64,000 nucleotides of DNA, from the NCBI GenBank assembly GCA_949286705.1, contig CASEDF010000001.1, forward strand, positions 62,001 to 126,000, given 5' to 3'. The DNA is from an uncultured bacterium. Lineage in GTDB: Bacteria; Cyanobacteriota; Vampirovibrionia; Gastranaerophilales; Gastranaerophilaceae. The position numbers were made by a program, and so were the translations under genes. The notes under the pieces are model-generated. The model saw only the letters and a list, made by a program, of their open reading frames with translations. It was not told the DNA's origin and ran no database searches. Of this stretch, positions 41,283-51,056 are shown piece by piece. Numbering within the stretch: position 1 is the stretch's first letter; each line of letters opens with the position of its first letter.

Positions 41283-43247
41283 TTACACACTGGTAGAAAG
41301 CGACGGAGCAATGGAAATAAAATGTCTTACAAGATCGGCATCCCATTGAGTTCCTGAACCCATCTGCAAAATTTCACATGCTTTTTCAACCGACATACCT
41401 TTGCGGTATGGTCTGTCACTAATCAAAGCATGATAAGCATCCGCAACTGACACAATTCTTGCAGCAAGCGGTATTTGATTGCCCTTAAGCTGTTCCGGAT
41501 ACCCTTTCCCATCAATTCGTTCATGGTGATATTTAACAATCGGAATCAAATCTCTTAATGCTTCATTAGGCTCTAAAACTTTTTCTGCACCGATTACCGG
41601 ATGTTGTTTCATGATTTCCCATTCATCATCAAGCAATTTGTCCGGTTTTTTCAAAACACTTTCCGGAATACCGATTTTACCAACATCATGTAAAAGTGCA
41701 CCCAGTTTTATGCGCTCAACTTCTTCTTCCGGCAGGTTTACCGCACGCGCAAGAGCTTCCGAATATCTTGAAACAGAGGTTGAGTGGTCTTTTGTATAAG
41801 GATCTTTAGCATCAATAGCGCCTGCCAATGATGTTGCCATTTCCATCAAATGGTTGTGCGATTTTATCTGCTCGTTATTAAATTTATCAAGCAATTCTTC
41901 TTCAAAATTAATACCGATTTGAGCATGACGTTTTGTCAAAATTTCAGCAAATGAATTCAAAGCAACATCATCCCAGAAATTATAATCTGAAGAACTTATA
42001 ATTGCAGACATGCCTTCTTTATAACCTTTGGCTTGTGAAATATACATCGCTTGTTCTGCCAGAATAAGAAGTTTTTCCTGATCCTTTGTACATTCAGGGA
42101 ATGTTGAAATCCCGACGGCAACTTTTACCGGACCCACATCATCCACAAAACAGCAAGAAAGACAATACGTAATATATTCTGCAAGATATTTTGCCTCTTT
42201 TGTATCTGTATTCGGCATTATAATTGCGATTTCATCCCCGCCGTATCTGCCTGCACTGTCTGACGGTCTTATATTTTGTTTAACCTTTTCCGCTACAAGT
42301 TTAATTACTTCATCACCTTTAGCATGCCCGAGTTCTCTGTTAATTTTGGAAATATTATTCACATCAAGCATTACAACTGACAGGTGGGTTTTGTTATCTT
42401 CCGCTTTTTGAAGTTCCGATGATAAAACCTCCTGAAATCCTCTGTGATTATATAATGATGTAAGAGTATCAGTATTGGCATATTTATTGGTTCTTGCCAT
42501 CAACTCAACATTATGCATAAACATGGCAAGATAATTTGCAAAAAGCTCCAAAAGCTTTATATTTACATTTGAACTTTCTTTTCCTAAAATCAATACACCT
42601 ATGCACTGGTTTACGGAAATCATAGGCAGAACCAATGATGGTGAATTTTGCAAATACGGTATGTTCAAAAATTTATTATGACTCTGGGCAACAGTTTCAG
42701 AATTTTTAAAAGATTTTATAACCGGATTTGTTTCATCAGACAATAATATTTTGGAAGAATAGGCTTCTCCTCGCTTTGTATACAACTTTAAATTAATACA
42801 TTTAGATTTTTCATGAAACAAACCGAATGCAGTAAAATTACAATCCATTTTTTCATATAAAGTAGTATTAATAGCATTAAACATTTCATGTAATGAAACG
42901 CTTTGTTGAAACTTTTCGCCTAATTCCTGCAACAAATCCGCATAGTTAATAATCCTGTTATTAGTTGCAACAGGATTTGTTATACCGCCGGAATAAAGTC
43001 TGTTATTGGTTCTGTAGGTGTTAAAGTTATTAATTTTGGCAACTATACTGTTTGTTGTATCAGAAAACGGATTTGAAACTTTTCCGGATGCCGATATATT
43101 CTTCTGCGGCACAACAGACTTTACAATCCTATCAACAATAGGATTTGAAGCTTTAAGAGGATTTGAGCTTAAAGACTTCTTTTCAGCCTGTTTTTTATTA
43201 TTTTCTACCTTATTTTTTTCCAAAACTGAGTTCCACCTACTTATCAT
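41283..43247 (-). CDS. GAF-GGDEF-HD-GYP signalling protein
   Basis: This 654-residue protein has a Ser/Asn-rich N-terminus, a GAF-like sensor domain (about 90-240) and a GGDEF domain with intact signature RYGGDEIAIIMP. An HD-GYP domain follows (LGALLHDVGKIGIPESVLKK, HHERIDGKGYPEQLKG). It could make and degrade cyclic dinucleotides, most likely c-di-GMP, and so influence type IV pili, but no link to the nearby pilin genes is shown. It lies downstream of the repeat cluster, transcribed from the divergent region 43248-43553. Confidence 0.92.
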   Translation of the reverse strand: MISRWNSVLEKNKVENNKKQAEKKSLSSNPLKASNPIVDRIVKSVVPQKNISASGKVSNPFSDTTNSIVAKINNFNTYRTNNRLYSGGITNPVATNNRIINYADLLQELGEKFQQSVSLHEMFNAINTTLYEKMDCNFTAFGLFHEKSKCINLKLYTKRGEAYSSKILLSDETNPVIKSFKNSETVAQSHNKFLNIPYLQNSPSLVLPMISVNQCIGVLILGKESSNVNIKLLELFANYLAMFMHNVELMARTNKYANTDTLTSLYNHRGFQEVLSSELQKAEDNKTHLSVVMLDVNNISKINRELGHAKGDEVIKLVAEKVKQNIRPSDSAGRYGGDEIAIIMPNTDTKEAKYLAEYITYCLSCCFVDDVGPVKVAVGISTFPECTKDQEKLLILAEQAMYISQAKGYKEGMSAIISSSDYNFWDDVALNSFAEILTKRHAQIGINFEEELLDKFNNEQIKSHNHLMEMATSLAGAIDAKDPYTKDHSTSVSRYSEALARAVNLPEEEVERIKLGALLHDVGKIGIPESVLKKPDKLLDDEWEIMKQHPVIGAEKVLEPNEALRDLIPIVKYHHERIDGKGYPEQLKGNQIPLAARIVSVADAYHALISDRPYRKGMSVEKACEILQMGSGTQWDADLVRHFISIAPSLSTSV

Positions 43248-43553
43248 GCTAAACCGCCGAGCTGCATTTTTTTGTTAGCTTGACTTATAAATTTAACATT
43301 ACTTAAAATAATTTTACACTATTTTTTATCTCTTGCAATACGCTATTTAGATGGCAAAATATAACAATTATGATATTTTTTATGATAATTGTTGCCATTT
43401 TAAACACTTAACCTATTTTCGGTATAACTCTTTTTTTATATTTTTTCCAGTGATAATATTAAAAGTTTTACAAAAATTAAGAATTATTCTCAAAATTATT
43501 TTTATGAACCCGCAGGCTTGATTTATGATATAATAAAAATCTGAGGAATAAAA
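43248..43553. promoter_or_regulatory. divergent intergenic region with an imperfect palindrome
   Basis: This 306-bp AT-rich region lies between the GGDEF/HD-GYP gene and the transporter gene. A palindrome at 43353-43396 has arms AACAATTAT/ATAATTGTT flanked by GGCAA and TTGCC. It could be an operator serving both genes. A TATAAT box lies about 20 bp before the transporter ATG. No gene is seen. Confidence 0.4.
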
Positions 43554-44885
43554 ATGTTTGAAAATTTTATAACAAATCACAGTATGATAATATCCGGAGC
43601 AATTCTTTTAATTGCTTATATTTTTATAGCAACGGAAAAAATTCAAAAATCCGTTGTGGCATTAGCCGGTGCAGGTTTAACACTTTTATTGGGGTTACTG
43701 CCGTTTCATGCGCATTATGATAACGGAATTTACATAAAATCAGTTTTTGAATACATCTCATTTGACGTAATATTTTTACTTATCGGGATGATGATTTTAG
43801 TGGAAATTGCAAGCAAAAGCGGAGTTTTCAAATGGATGGCGCTTGAACTTTTAAAATTAACTAAGGGACATCCAAAATGGGTTCTTTTCACACTTGCGGC
43901 ATTTACGGCATTTGCATCAGCGTTTTTGGATAACGTAACAACAGTTGTATTAATGATGCCTGTAACTTTTGTAATAGCAAAAGAACTTGATATTGATCCG
44001 GTACCGTTTTTGATTACGGAAGTTCTCGCGTCAAACATCGGAGGAACCGCAACACTTATCGGCGACCCGCCGAATATTATTATAGGCGCCAAAGCAGGCT
44101 TGAGCTTTATGGATTTTCTTTATGAATTGACGGATATTGTAACCTTAATTTTTCTGGTATGTACCGGAATACTTATATTTATGTTCAGAAAACAACTTGT
44201 TTCAACGCCTGAAAAAATGAATCAAATTACAAATCTTGATAATTCCAAAACAATTACCGATAAACCGCTTATGATACGTTCAATGATTGTTTTGTTTCTT
44301 GTAATTTTAGGGTTTGTGACCCACGATATAACAGGAATTCCGGCATATGTATTTGCACTTTTCGGGGCTGCCGTATTATTGATATTTGAAAAACCAAAAG
44401 AAATTTATGAAAACGTCGAATGGATGACAATTTTTTTCTTTGTCGGATTATTCATTATAATCGGCGGATTTGAAGCAAACGGCGGCATAAGTTATCTGGC
44501 TGATAAATTAATTGAGCTCACGCGAGGAAGTCTGACCGCCGCCACTATGCTGATTCTCTGGGGATCAGGAATTTTATCCGGCATTGTAGATAATATTCCT
44601 TATACTGCGACAATGGCGCCTTTAATTGCGGAAGTTCAGCATACACTTCCTTTTGCGGCACATATTCACGAACACCATCCTTTGTGGTGGGCATTATCAC
44701 TCGGAGCATGCCTTGGCGGAAACCTTACAATTATCGGCGCTGCGGCAAATGTTATTGTCAGCGAAACCGCTGCCTCTAAAAATCACCCAATAACCTTTAT
44801 GCGGTTTATGAAATACGGCGCTCTGGTTACTTTTATTTCACTTACACTGAGTTCAATTTATCTGTATCTGAAATATTTACGCTGA
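43554..44885 (+). CDS. ArsB/NhaD-family ion transporter
   Basis: This 443-residue protein has about 11 membrane segments and belongs to the ArsB/NhaD superfamily. Motifs: FDVIFLLIGMMILVEIASKS, SAFLDNVTTVVLMMPVTFVI, ASNIGGTATLIGDPPNIIIG and GILSGIVDNIPYTATMAPL. It could be a sodium/proton antiporter or an arsenite-type exporter; the DNVTT and GDPPN motifs occur in both. No ars genes are nearby. TGAGGA is the Shine-Dalgarno. Confidence 0.9.
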   Translation: MFENFITNHSMIISGAILLIAYIFIATEKIQKSVVALAGAGLTLLLGLLPFHAHYDNGIYIKSVFEYISFDVIFLLIGMMILVEIASKSGVFKWMALELLKLTKGHPKWVLFTLAAFTAFASAFLDNVTTVVLMMPVTFVIAKELDIDPVPFLITEVLASNIGGTATLIGDPPNIIIGAKAGLSFMDFLYELTDIVTLIFLVCTGILIFMFRKQLVSTPEKMNQITNLDNSKTITDKPLMIRSMIVLFLVILGFVTHDITGIPAYVFALFGAAVLLIFEKPKEIYENVEWMTIFFFVGLFIIIGGFEANGGISYLADKLIELTRGSLTAATMLILWGSGILSGIVDNIPYTATMAPLIAEVQHTLPFAAHIHEHHPLWWALSLGACLGGNLTIIGAAANVIVSETAASKNHPITFMRFMKYGALVTFISLTLSSIYLYLKYLR

Positions 44886-44887
44886 AT

Positions 44888-46558
44888 TTATTTGCCTTTT
44901 ATTAAATGATACCGGCGGCCGGTTTTTAAAATCTCATAATCGGCTCCGTTCATTACTCTTTCCAGATCTTTTTTCAAAATTACGACAACCTTATTACTGT
45001 CTTTAAGCATATCTTGTGCCTGCTCATCTTCTCTGTAATCTACCTTTTTGCCGCCGTAATATAAAAGAGAATATTTACGCTCAAGATCTACCGCGCCTAT
45101 ATCGTAATTATTTTCTTTTGCATATTTTGCAAATTCTATCAAGTCATTTTGTCCGAAAGCATAATCGACTTCAAAAAATTCTTCCGTCGCAAATGCGGAT
45201 ACAAAAAGTATAAATCCCGCTAAAACCGCAAAAAGCGCATAAGGCTTGTTTTTTCTTGTAAAATACAAAGTCAAAATACCTACAACAAATAAAACAACTA
45301 TACAAAACCATTTTATAGTCAAAATATCCTGATAAAGCTGAGAAGGTAAATATAACGGAGTACATAGTCCTGCGATAAATGCGATTAAAACAATTCCTCC
45401 GAGGATATACGATGAAATATCAAGCTGTTTTTTAAATTCACCGTAATGATTCCAGATATATCCCGTAATAAACGCTGCAGGAACATATATCGGAAGCAGA
45501 TAGGTTATAAGTTTTGTGCTGGATATTGAGAAAAATACCATTACCCACAAAAAAGTTATCACATTCAAATAAAGAAACTTTTGTTCATCAGTCAAAGTTT
45601 CATAAGCATATATTTTAATTGCTCTGAATTTTGCAACAATTGCCGCAATAAATGAAAAAATCCACGGGAAAAATCCCCATAACAACGTCACAACAAAGAA
45701 ATAAAACGGCTGCTCACGTCCGACATAATCCGATGTAAAAAATCTTTCTATATGATGTTTGATAATATATTCTTTAAAAAATAACGGATCATGAATTTTA
45801 AACATCAAAGCATGCCATGGAACAACAACAAGCAAAAATAATATCAAACCCGGAACCCAATAAATCGGTTTAAAAAGTTCTTTAAAACGTTTTGTAGCAA
45901 TTGCCGTAAAAAACATTGTTCCAAAAGGCACAACAAACCCCGGAATGCCTTTTGCCATAACAGCCAAACCTGAAAACATATAAAACAGCCACCAGAGATA
46001 CTTTTTACTCCGTTCGCTGCAAAAATAAGTCAAAAGCCCAAAACACACCGAAAATGCCGTACACATTGCAAGAACAATATCAAGTATTGCGAATTTTGCA
46101 AGAATTACAAATTCCAAACTTGTCGCAAGAATTAAGGCTGATAAAACCCCGAATTTTCTGGATACAATTCTCCGCCCTGTTAAATAAACAAGAAAACATG
46201 TTAAAGTTCCGTATAAAGCAACCGGAAATCTTGCTGTGAATTCATTTATTTTGCCGAATAATGCAAAAAAGAAACACTCACCCCAAAAATATAAAGGCGG
46301 CTTTTCAAAAAAATATTCACCGTTCAAATAAAGCGTCATAAAGTCTTTTGAATGAAACATATCTCGCGCCATTGAAACATATCTTGTTTCATCCACATCC
46401 ATAAGCGCATAAGTTCCTATGTCATTGAAAAATATGTAATAAAAAGCAATCAATAACCCGATTATTGTAAACAATTCCGGATGTTTACAAATAAACTGCC
46501 AGAGTTTTGTATTCTTAATTCCTTCAAAGTTTTTATTAAAAACGTTTATAAAATCCAT
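44888..46558 (-). CDS. GT39-type (ArnT/PMT-like) membrane glycosyltransferase
   Basis: This protein has about 556 residues from the ATG at 46558 (GAAGGGA 8 nt upstream). It is polytopic, with the family motif DVDETRYVSMARDM in the first outer loop and EYFFEKPPLYFWGE following. ARFPVALYGTL and LTGRRI are also typical. It transfers a sugar from a polyprenyl-phosphate donor to lipid or protein on the outer face of the inner membrane. Acceptor unknown. Confidence 0.9.
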   Translation of the reverse strand: MDFINVFNKNFEGIKNTKLWQFICKHPELFTIIGLLIAFYYIFFNDIGTYALMDVDETRYVSMARDMFHSKDFMTLYLNGEYFFEKPPLYFWGECFFFALFGKINEFTARFPVALYGTLTCFLVYLTGRRIVSRKFGVLSALILATSLEFVILAKFAILDIVLAMCTAFSVCFGLLTYFCSERSKKYLWWLFYMFSGLAVMAKGIPGFVVPFGTMFFTAIATKRFKELFKPIYWVPGLILFLLVVVPWHALMFKIHDPLFFKEYIIKHHIERFFTSDYVGREQPFYFFVVTLLWGFFPWIFSFIAAIVAKFRAIKIYAYETLTDEQKFLYLNVITFLWVMVFFSISSTKLITYLLPIYVPAAFITGYIWNHYGEFKKQLDISSYILGGIVLIAFIAGLCTPLYLPSQLYQDILTIKWFCIVVLFVVGILTLYFTRKNKPYALFAVLAGFILFVSAFATEEFFEVDYAFGQNDLIEFAKYAKENNYDIGAVDLERKYSLLYYGGKKVDYREDEQAQDMLKDSNKVVVILKKDLERVMNGADYEILKTGRRYHLIKGK

Positions 46559-46641
46559 ACTATATCCCTTCCCATCTTTGTCGATTATACATAATATACT
46601 CCAAAGTTGCAATATGTGAGAAACTATTATAAAATAGACCT

Positions 46642-47226
46642 ATGATTTTTGACAAAGCAAAAAACGAGCTGGATAAATTATTACAAGGGAACAAAAATTT
46701 TGTAAACGGCACACCGACCGCAAAAAACATGAGCCTTGAAACCTTGAAAAAATTTGCATATCATCAAGAACCTTATGCGTGCGTTTTAACGTGTTCCGAT
46801 TCAAGAGTTGTGCCGGAAATTATTTTTGACTGCGGGATAGGCGAACTTTTTGTCATTCGTGTTGCAGGAATGACAACCGGACCGAATGTTATAGAAAGTA
46901 TTGAATACGCTGTTAAAAAACTTCGGGTGCCTCTTGTAATCCTTCTGGGACACGATGACTGCGGGGTTATGAAGTATGCAAAAGAACATTATCCCGAACC
47001 TATGAGTGATTTTTCATCAATATTAAAATGTGTTTATCCTGTTCTGGACAAAAAAGAGGACATAACCTGCCACAACTTTTTTGCTCAGGAACACACAAAA
47101 TGGGTTGAAGATTACCTGATGAAACATTCCGTTATAATCAATGATGCCGTTAAAAACAACAAAGTTTATATTGCAAAATGTCATTTCAATCACGATACGG
47201 GATTGGTGGAAGTTTTAGGAGATTGA
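46642..47226 (+). CDS. beta-class carbonic anhydrase
   Basis: This 194-residue enzyme interconverts CO2 and bicarbonate. Zinc ligands are C51 and D53 in TCSDSRVVPE, H103 and C106 in LGHDDCGVM. It is somewhat shorter than average. It is followed 3 bp later by a small Cys-rich gene, so they are probably co-transcribed. Confidence 0.95.
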   Translation: MIFDKAKNELDKLLQGNKNFVNGTPTAKNMSLETLKKFAYHQEPYACVLTCSDSRVVPEIIFDCGIGELFVIRVAGMTTGPNVIESIEYAVKKLRVPLVILLGHDDCGVMKYAKEHYPEPMSDFSSILKCVYPVLDKKEDITCHNFFAQEHTKWVEDYLMKHSVIINDAVKNNKVYIAKCHFNHDTGLVEVLGD

Positions 47227-47229
47227 TTC

Positions 47230-47418
47230 ATGAAAAACGCATTAATAATTATGTTTGTTTTAATTCTTTGTGCCGGCGCAAGTATGGCAGTTATGACAAA
47301 TTTTGACCTTTTAAACCGCCGCGGCTGCTGTTCAAGCCATGGCGGAGTGTGCGGCTGCTCCGGCGGAAGCGCTCAATGCTGCGACGGAACCCTCAGCCCA
47401 ACCTGTGGTTGTGATTAG
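47230..47418 (+). CDS. small cysteine-rich exported or membrane protein
   Basis: This 62-residue protein has an N-terminal hydrophobic segment (ALIIMFVLILCAGASMAVM) and a Cys/Gly-rich tail with RGCCSSHGGVCGCSGGSAQC, then CDGT-LSPTCGC. The pattern CCxxHGGVCGC...CCDGTLSPxCxC recurs in many bacterial small proteins of unknown function. The fixed Cys may bind metal. Confidence 0.85.
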   Translation: MKNALIIMFVLILCAGASMAVMTNFDLLNRRGCCSSHGGVCGCSGGSAQCCDGTLSPTCGCD

Positions 47419-47423
47419 AAATA

Positions 47424-47726
47424 TTACAGTATTGAACAAACATCCTGATAAGTAGTCAATACTCTCAATATTCTCAAAGTTTTGTTGTCAATTATCCTGT
47501 AAATTATTAAATAATTCTTTTTTACTATATAAAATTTTACATCAAGATATGTGAAATCTCCTCTGGATTTCCCGATATTTGGATGTTTGCATAATGTTTC
47601 AAAAGTTTTTTTAAATAATTCCACAAATTTTATTGCCGCATTTTTGTTATCCCTTGCAATATAATCAGAAATTATTTCAATGTCATTATACGCTTTACCT
47701 GTAATTTCCAGTTTCAAACTATTCAT
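47424..47726 (-). CDS. parE: ParE/RelE-type toxin
   Basis: This 100-residue protein has the RelE/ParE fold: LEITGKAYNDIEIISDYIAR, FKKTFETLCKHPNIGKSRGD, FYIVKKNYLIIYRIIDN and LRILRVLTTYQDV. Members either poison gyrase (ParE) or cleave mRNA; the ParD-type partner favours ParE. It overlaps the antitoxin gene by 8 bp in the usual antitoxin-first order. Confidence 0.9.
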   Translation of the reverse strand: MNSLKLEITGKAYNDIEIISDYIARDNKNAAIKFVELFKKTFETLCKHPNIGKSRGDFTYLDVKFYIVKKNYLIIYRIIDNKTLRILRVLTTYQDVCSIL

Positions 47727-47955
47727 ATTTTTTTATTAACTTTTCCATAGCGGAATGCCCGTCTAAAATTGTAGTATCATTCCAGCCTTCTTCAATATCT
47801 TTGTTCAATTGCACAATTCTTTCTTGTGAAATTTTATCTTTTGAAGCCATCATTCTTAATGCTTCTCGGATAACTTCACTGACAGAATTATACAATCCTG
47901 ATGCAACTTTATCCTGCACAAATTTTTCTAATGTAGGAGTTAAAGATATGTTCAT
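47719..47955 (-). CDS. parD: ParD-type antitoxin
   Basis: This protein has about 78 residues from the ATG at 47955; GAGGT 7 nt upstream supports this start rather than the ATG 12 bp earlier. The N-terminal ribbon-helix-helix (ISLTPTLEKFVQDKVASGLY, SVSEVIREALRMM) binds the operator. The C-terminal tail neutralises the toxin. Confidence 0.9.
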   Translation of the reverse strand: MNISLTPTLEKFVQDKVASGLYNSVSEVIREALRMMASKDKISQERIVQLNKDIEEGWNDTTILDGHSAMEKLIKKYE

Positions 47956-48029
47956 ACTATACCTCATTTATAACAATTTATATATATATTATAACAAATA
48001 TTGCTATAATATTCAAGTGTATATAAATA

Positions 48030-48057
48030 TAAAAAAGGCTCTTTTCAGAGCCTTTTA
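48030..48057. terminator. bidirectional terminator
   Basis: AAAAAAGGCTC-TTTTCA-GAGCCTTTT forms a hairpin that also covers the stop codon of the minus-strand 84-residue gene. Confidence 0.8.
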
Positions 48058-48309
48058 GTTATTACAAACTTTCCACTCCATTTGTTCATAGAGTTTTTGG
48101 AGTTTGTCGTGCTTGGCAAGACGCCTTTCTGTGGAACGAATTGCCTTATTCATATCATGTGTAATCTTTTTGAACATATCCACTGCATATTTACCGGTTT
48201 GGAGTTTAGACAAACGATTTCGCTTGCCTTTTTTGATTAACATAAAAATCATAACCGCACCGGCTGCAACAGCTGCTGTACCGAGTATAATTTCCGTTAC
48301 TTTATTCAT
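48055..48309 (-). CDS. small membrane protein, YtxH-like layout
   Basis: This 84-residue protein has one N-terminal membrane segment (IILGTAAVAAGAVMIFMLIK), a basic stop-transfer stretch KKGKRNRLSKL, and an amphipathic helical tail. Third gene of the operon with the ferritin-like and GH13-like genes (3 bp after the former). Function unknown. Confidence 0.7.
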   Translation of the reverse strand: MNKVTEIILGTAAVAAGAVMIFMLIKKGKRNRLSKLQTGKYAVDMFKKITHDMNKAIRSTERRLAKHDKLQKLYEQMEWKVCNN

Positions 48310-48312
48310 AAT

Positions 48313-49620
48313 TTATTCCTCCTCAAAGTCATAAATTTCGACTTCAGTCATTCGTTCATATTCCGCAACGGAAACCGTATCAGGCGCTTGAGCTTTACGT
48401 TCCAAACCTTTCTCGAGAAGTTCGGGCTGTTTTTTCACAAGTTTTTTATCCGCGCAGACAATATCCCGGCTGAGGGTTGATTTTATAAGCTGAATTGTTT
48501 TCTCTGTCGGAGCGCCCTTGCCGTTGACGGCATTTTGTGCGTCATAGCTTGCCCAATTATCCGGAAGCTTGTCGATTGTTGTGTAGTCCATATTTTCATC
48601 AAGACGTTTATCGACTTCGTTTTCCAGAATATTTTTAACATAGGCTTTCTGGCTTTCAAAATGGCACGGCAAAATAATATCCGTTCCGATAATCTCTTCC
48701 GGGTCACGGTTTTCATGTTTTTTGAAAACATCTGCCGCAACTTGCAAATGACCGATTTCCATTGCAAGCATTTCTTCCCAGATGAGTTTAAGACGTTTAT
48801 CAACTTCATCAACATAGCAATTATAATAATTACAAACTTCGGTAAATTCATGGATAAGCCATTTTTCAAGCGGAGTTTCAGTCGGGTCAATTAAAGATTC
48901 ATACATTGTAACGTGTTCTTCTTCAACGTCGCAAATTTCTGCATAAGTCTTTTTCAAATCGTCATTTCCGTACATAAAACCGTGTTCTGCGTAATAGTTA
49001 TGAGTTTGCTGCTCGCCTGACACCAGCGTTAAAATATTAACCTTTGTCTGCGGAGAAGCTGTATTTTTATCATAATGTTTTCTGAGCCTTACGGCATTAT
49101 CGTTATGGTGATTCTGGGTCGGTCTGCCGATTACGACATCCGTCATTCCCTGCAAAATGTCGTCAGGATTGTTTCCCTCATACATATAAGCCCACTGGGA
49201 ATATCTGTACAAATGGTCAAAATCCTCCAGCAAACCGAAATCATACGTTTCTTTAACATATTCATCAGGTTCATTCTGTGCAAGCCATGCAGTCAAATCC
49301 ACCGCAACTTGTTCATAGCCGAGCGTTGTGTCAAGAACTGTTTGGTTTACTGGCGATAACCAGTTAATTGTAGTCTGCTGCATATCTTCAAGACGTCGGA
49401 TTTTTGCAAGCAAAATTTTCAAATCATTATCTTCACATTTTCTCGCAAAACAGTGTTTGAAACCCCAGGCTTCAGTTTCAATACCGTTCATCAAAATTTG
49501 TCTTGTTCGTGTGTAACAGTCAACATCCATTCGTTTATACGGTCTTTTTACAATATCATGCCAGGATTTTAACTGTTTTTCTATAGGAATTCCCTTTTCT
49601 TTTAAAGCGTTAAATGTCAT
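48313..49620 (-). CDS. large ferritin-like di-iron protein (putative)
   Basis: This 435-residue, mostly helical protein has three Glu/His motifs of a ferritin-like four-helix bundle in its central part: LVSGEQQTHNYYAEHG, DVEEEHVTMYESL and EMLAMEIGHLQVAAD, which could bind two irons. The flanking regions are unrecognised. AAAGGAG precedes the ATG. It follows the GH13-like gene by 13 bp. The fold call is inference from motif spacing. Confidence 0.55.
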   Translation of the reverse strand: MTFNALKEKGIPIEKQLKSWHDIVKRPYKRMDVDCYTRTRQILMNGIETEAWGFKHCFARKCEDNDLKILLAKIRRLEDMQQTTINWLSPVNQTVLDTTLGYEQVAVDLTAWLAQNEPDEYVKETYDFGLLEDFDHLYRYSQWAYMYEGNNPDDILQGMTDVVIGRPTQNHHNDNAVRLRKHYDKNTASPQTKVNILTLVSGEQQTHNYYAEHGFMYGNDDLKKTYAEICDVEEEHVTMYESLIDPTETPLEKWLIHEFTEVCNYYNCYVDEVDKRLKLIWEEMLAMEIGHLQVAADVFKKHENRDPEEIIGTDIILPCHFESQKAYVKNILENEVDKRLDENMDYTTIDKLPDNWASYDAQNAVNGKGAPTEKTIQLIKSTLSRDIVCADKKLVKKQPELLEKGLERKAQAPDTVSVAEYERMTEVEIYDFEEE

Positions 49621-49633
49621 AATTCTCCTTTCT

Positions 49634-50953
49634 TTATAAGCCTAATGCGTGTGCAAAAAGCTCACCTGCTTTGTGGTTATAAAATTTTCCGTCATCTTTG
49701 GCAAACAAATTTTCCCAATGGCTTTCGGGTGTGCCGTTTTCGGAATATGAAGGGTTTGTCATCATTATGTGATGAGTGTTTGTGTCATACCGTAATGGAA
49801 AAATATCGCCTGTCTGCATAAAACTCGGCAATTTATCACTTGCGAGATAAAACCCGAAAAGTGCCGAATTAATTCTGTTGAGCCTCTGCTCATAAGACAA
49901 ACCGCCTTCGTTGTTGTCATTTTCGACTTCAACTCCAGGGGCATAATCCCTCATATATTTACACTTTTCAGACAACTCTCTGACCGCAAAAAAATCATCC
50001 CCCGTAATATAATCAGTACCTGCCGTAAGCCCCATCATTCTGTATCGTTCAAAATCATCAGAACTTTTTTCGCCGACAAAACTTATATCGGTTTTACCCG
50101 AACGGCTGCGAATTTCGTTCAAAATATACTGCATCTGCGGATATTCAGGCAACGCACCCACGCCCGTGTAATTCCCCATATCATAGCCCCCGATATGTTT
50201 TGCGGAATCTATAAACATCGCTTCAAATCCCAAATTCATAAGCTTTACACATTCGTTTATGTAAATTTCAACGTGTTCAGAATTTTTCCAGTCAAAAGTC
50301 ACATCTTGTTTATCCGAATATGCAACCTTCATTTGATCAGCAGAAATCACCATTCTGAACCCTGATTTAATCCCTCTGAAATGCGCCAAATCATTAAATG
50401 CTCTCAATTGCTCCTCAGGTGTAATCTTATCCGCAATCCCGTAAGAAATTACGTTCTCACTATAGCCGGCATTCAGCTTTAGCCCGTATATGGAATTTTC
50501 TTCAAACGGCCCTTTATTATAACCGTCACCAAAAATATTCGGAAAAATCTGGGAAATAATTACACAATTTGCCCAGCTTCTGGCGGAAGGCGGAATAGCA
50601 GGAAGAATTTTTATCATACTCAAAATCCCGCAGCAGTCCCTGTTTTCATGCATCTCGGATATTGCGCGATTATTTATTTCAATATAATTTGCAAGACGTC
50701 CCCACCTGTCCCCGTAATTCGGAGTTTCTATAAGATTCGGAAAAGTATCATAAAATATATCACCTTCCGAAAGTGTCACAATTGATTCCACAGCCTGCTT
50801 TAAAGAACGTCTCAAAAGCTCATAAGGCGTAATATTTGCCACCCATTTTTTTGTGGTATTTATGGCATAATATGTATGATTTTCCGTCCAGATGTCTTTT
50901 TTAAGCTTTGTTGTATGCCCCGAAGCTTTTAAAAGTTTATTTACACAATTCAT
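49634..50953 (-). CDS. GH13-like TIM-barrel protein (divergent, putative)
   Basis: This 439-residue protein has stretches that recall alpha-amylase family conserved regions. NLGFEAMFIDSAKHIGGYDM resembles GFRxDaAkH region II with the Asp, DISFVGEKSSDDF offers a region III Glu, and AGTDYITGDDF follows. No signal peptide is seen, so it would act in the cytoplasm. It leads an operon with the ferritin-like and small membrane genes. Enzyme activity is uncertain; many residues differ from standard GH13. Confidence 0.5.
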   Translation of the reverse strand: MNCVNKLLKASGHTTKLKKDIWTENHTYYAINTTKKWVANITPYELLRRSLKQAVESIVTLSEGDIFYDTFPNLIETPNYGDRWGRLANYIEINNRAISEMHENRDCCGILSMIKILPAIPPSARSWANCVIISQIFPNIFGDGYNKGPFEENSIYGLKLNAGYSENVISYGIADKITPEEQLRAFNDLAHFRGIKSGFRMVISADQMKVAYSDKQDVTFDWKNSEHVEIYINECVKLMNLGFEAMFIDSAKHIGGYDMGNYTGVGALPEYPQMQYILNEIRSRSGKTDISFVGEKSSDDFERYRMMGLTAGTDYITGDDFFAVRELSEKCKYMRDYAPGVEVENDNNEGGLSYEQRLNRINSALFGFYLASDKLPSFMQTGDIFPLRYDTNTHHIMMTNPSYSENGTPESHWENLFAKDDGKFYNHKAGELFAHALGL

Positions 50954-51022
50954 AACATTTAATGTATAAATAAAATCAATAAATTTTTCATTACCCGATA
51001 TAATTACAAAATAGGATAACAG

Positions 51023-51050
51023 TTGACAAAGCCTGAAAAGGAGTTATAAT
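51023..51050 (+). promoter_or_regulatory. promoter of the antisense RNA
   Basis: Consensus TTGACA (51023-51028), a 16-bp spacer and TATAAT (51045-51050) point toward 51057, with no coding gene following on that strand until the ferritin gene. Confidence 0.7.
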
Positions 51051-51056
51051 ATAAAT

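Noticed and set aside
47424-47955. ParDE pair as a new system
   Set aside because: Ordinary type II toxin-antitoxin of a well-known family in standard order.
48483-48890. 135-codon frame inside the ferritin-like gene
   Set aside because: Same-strand shadow frame, basic and without start signal.
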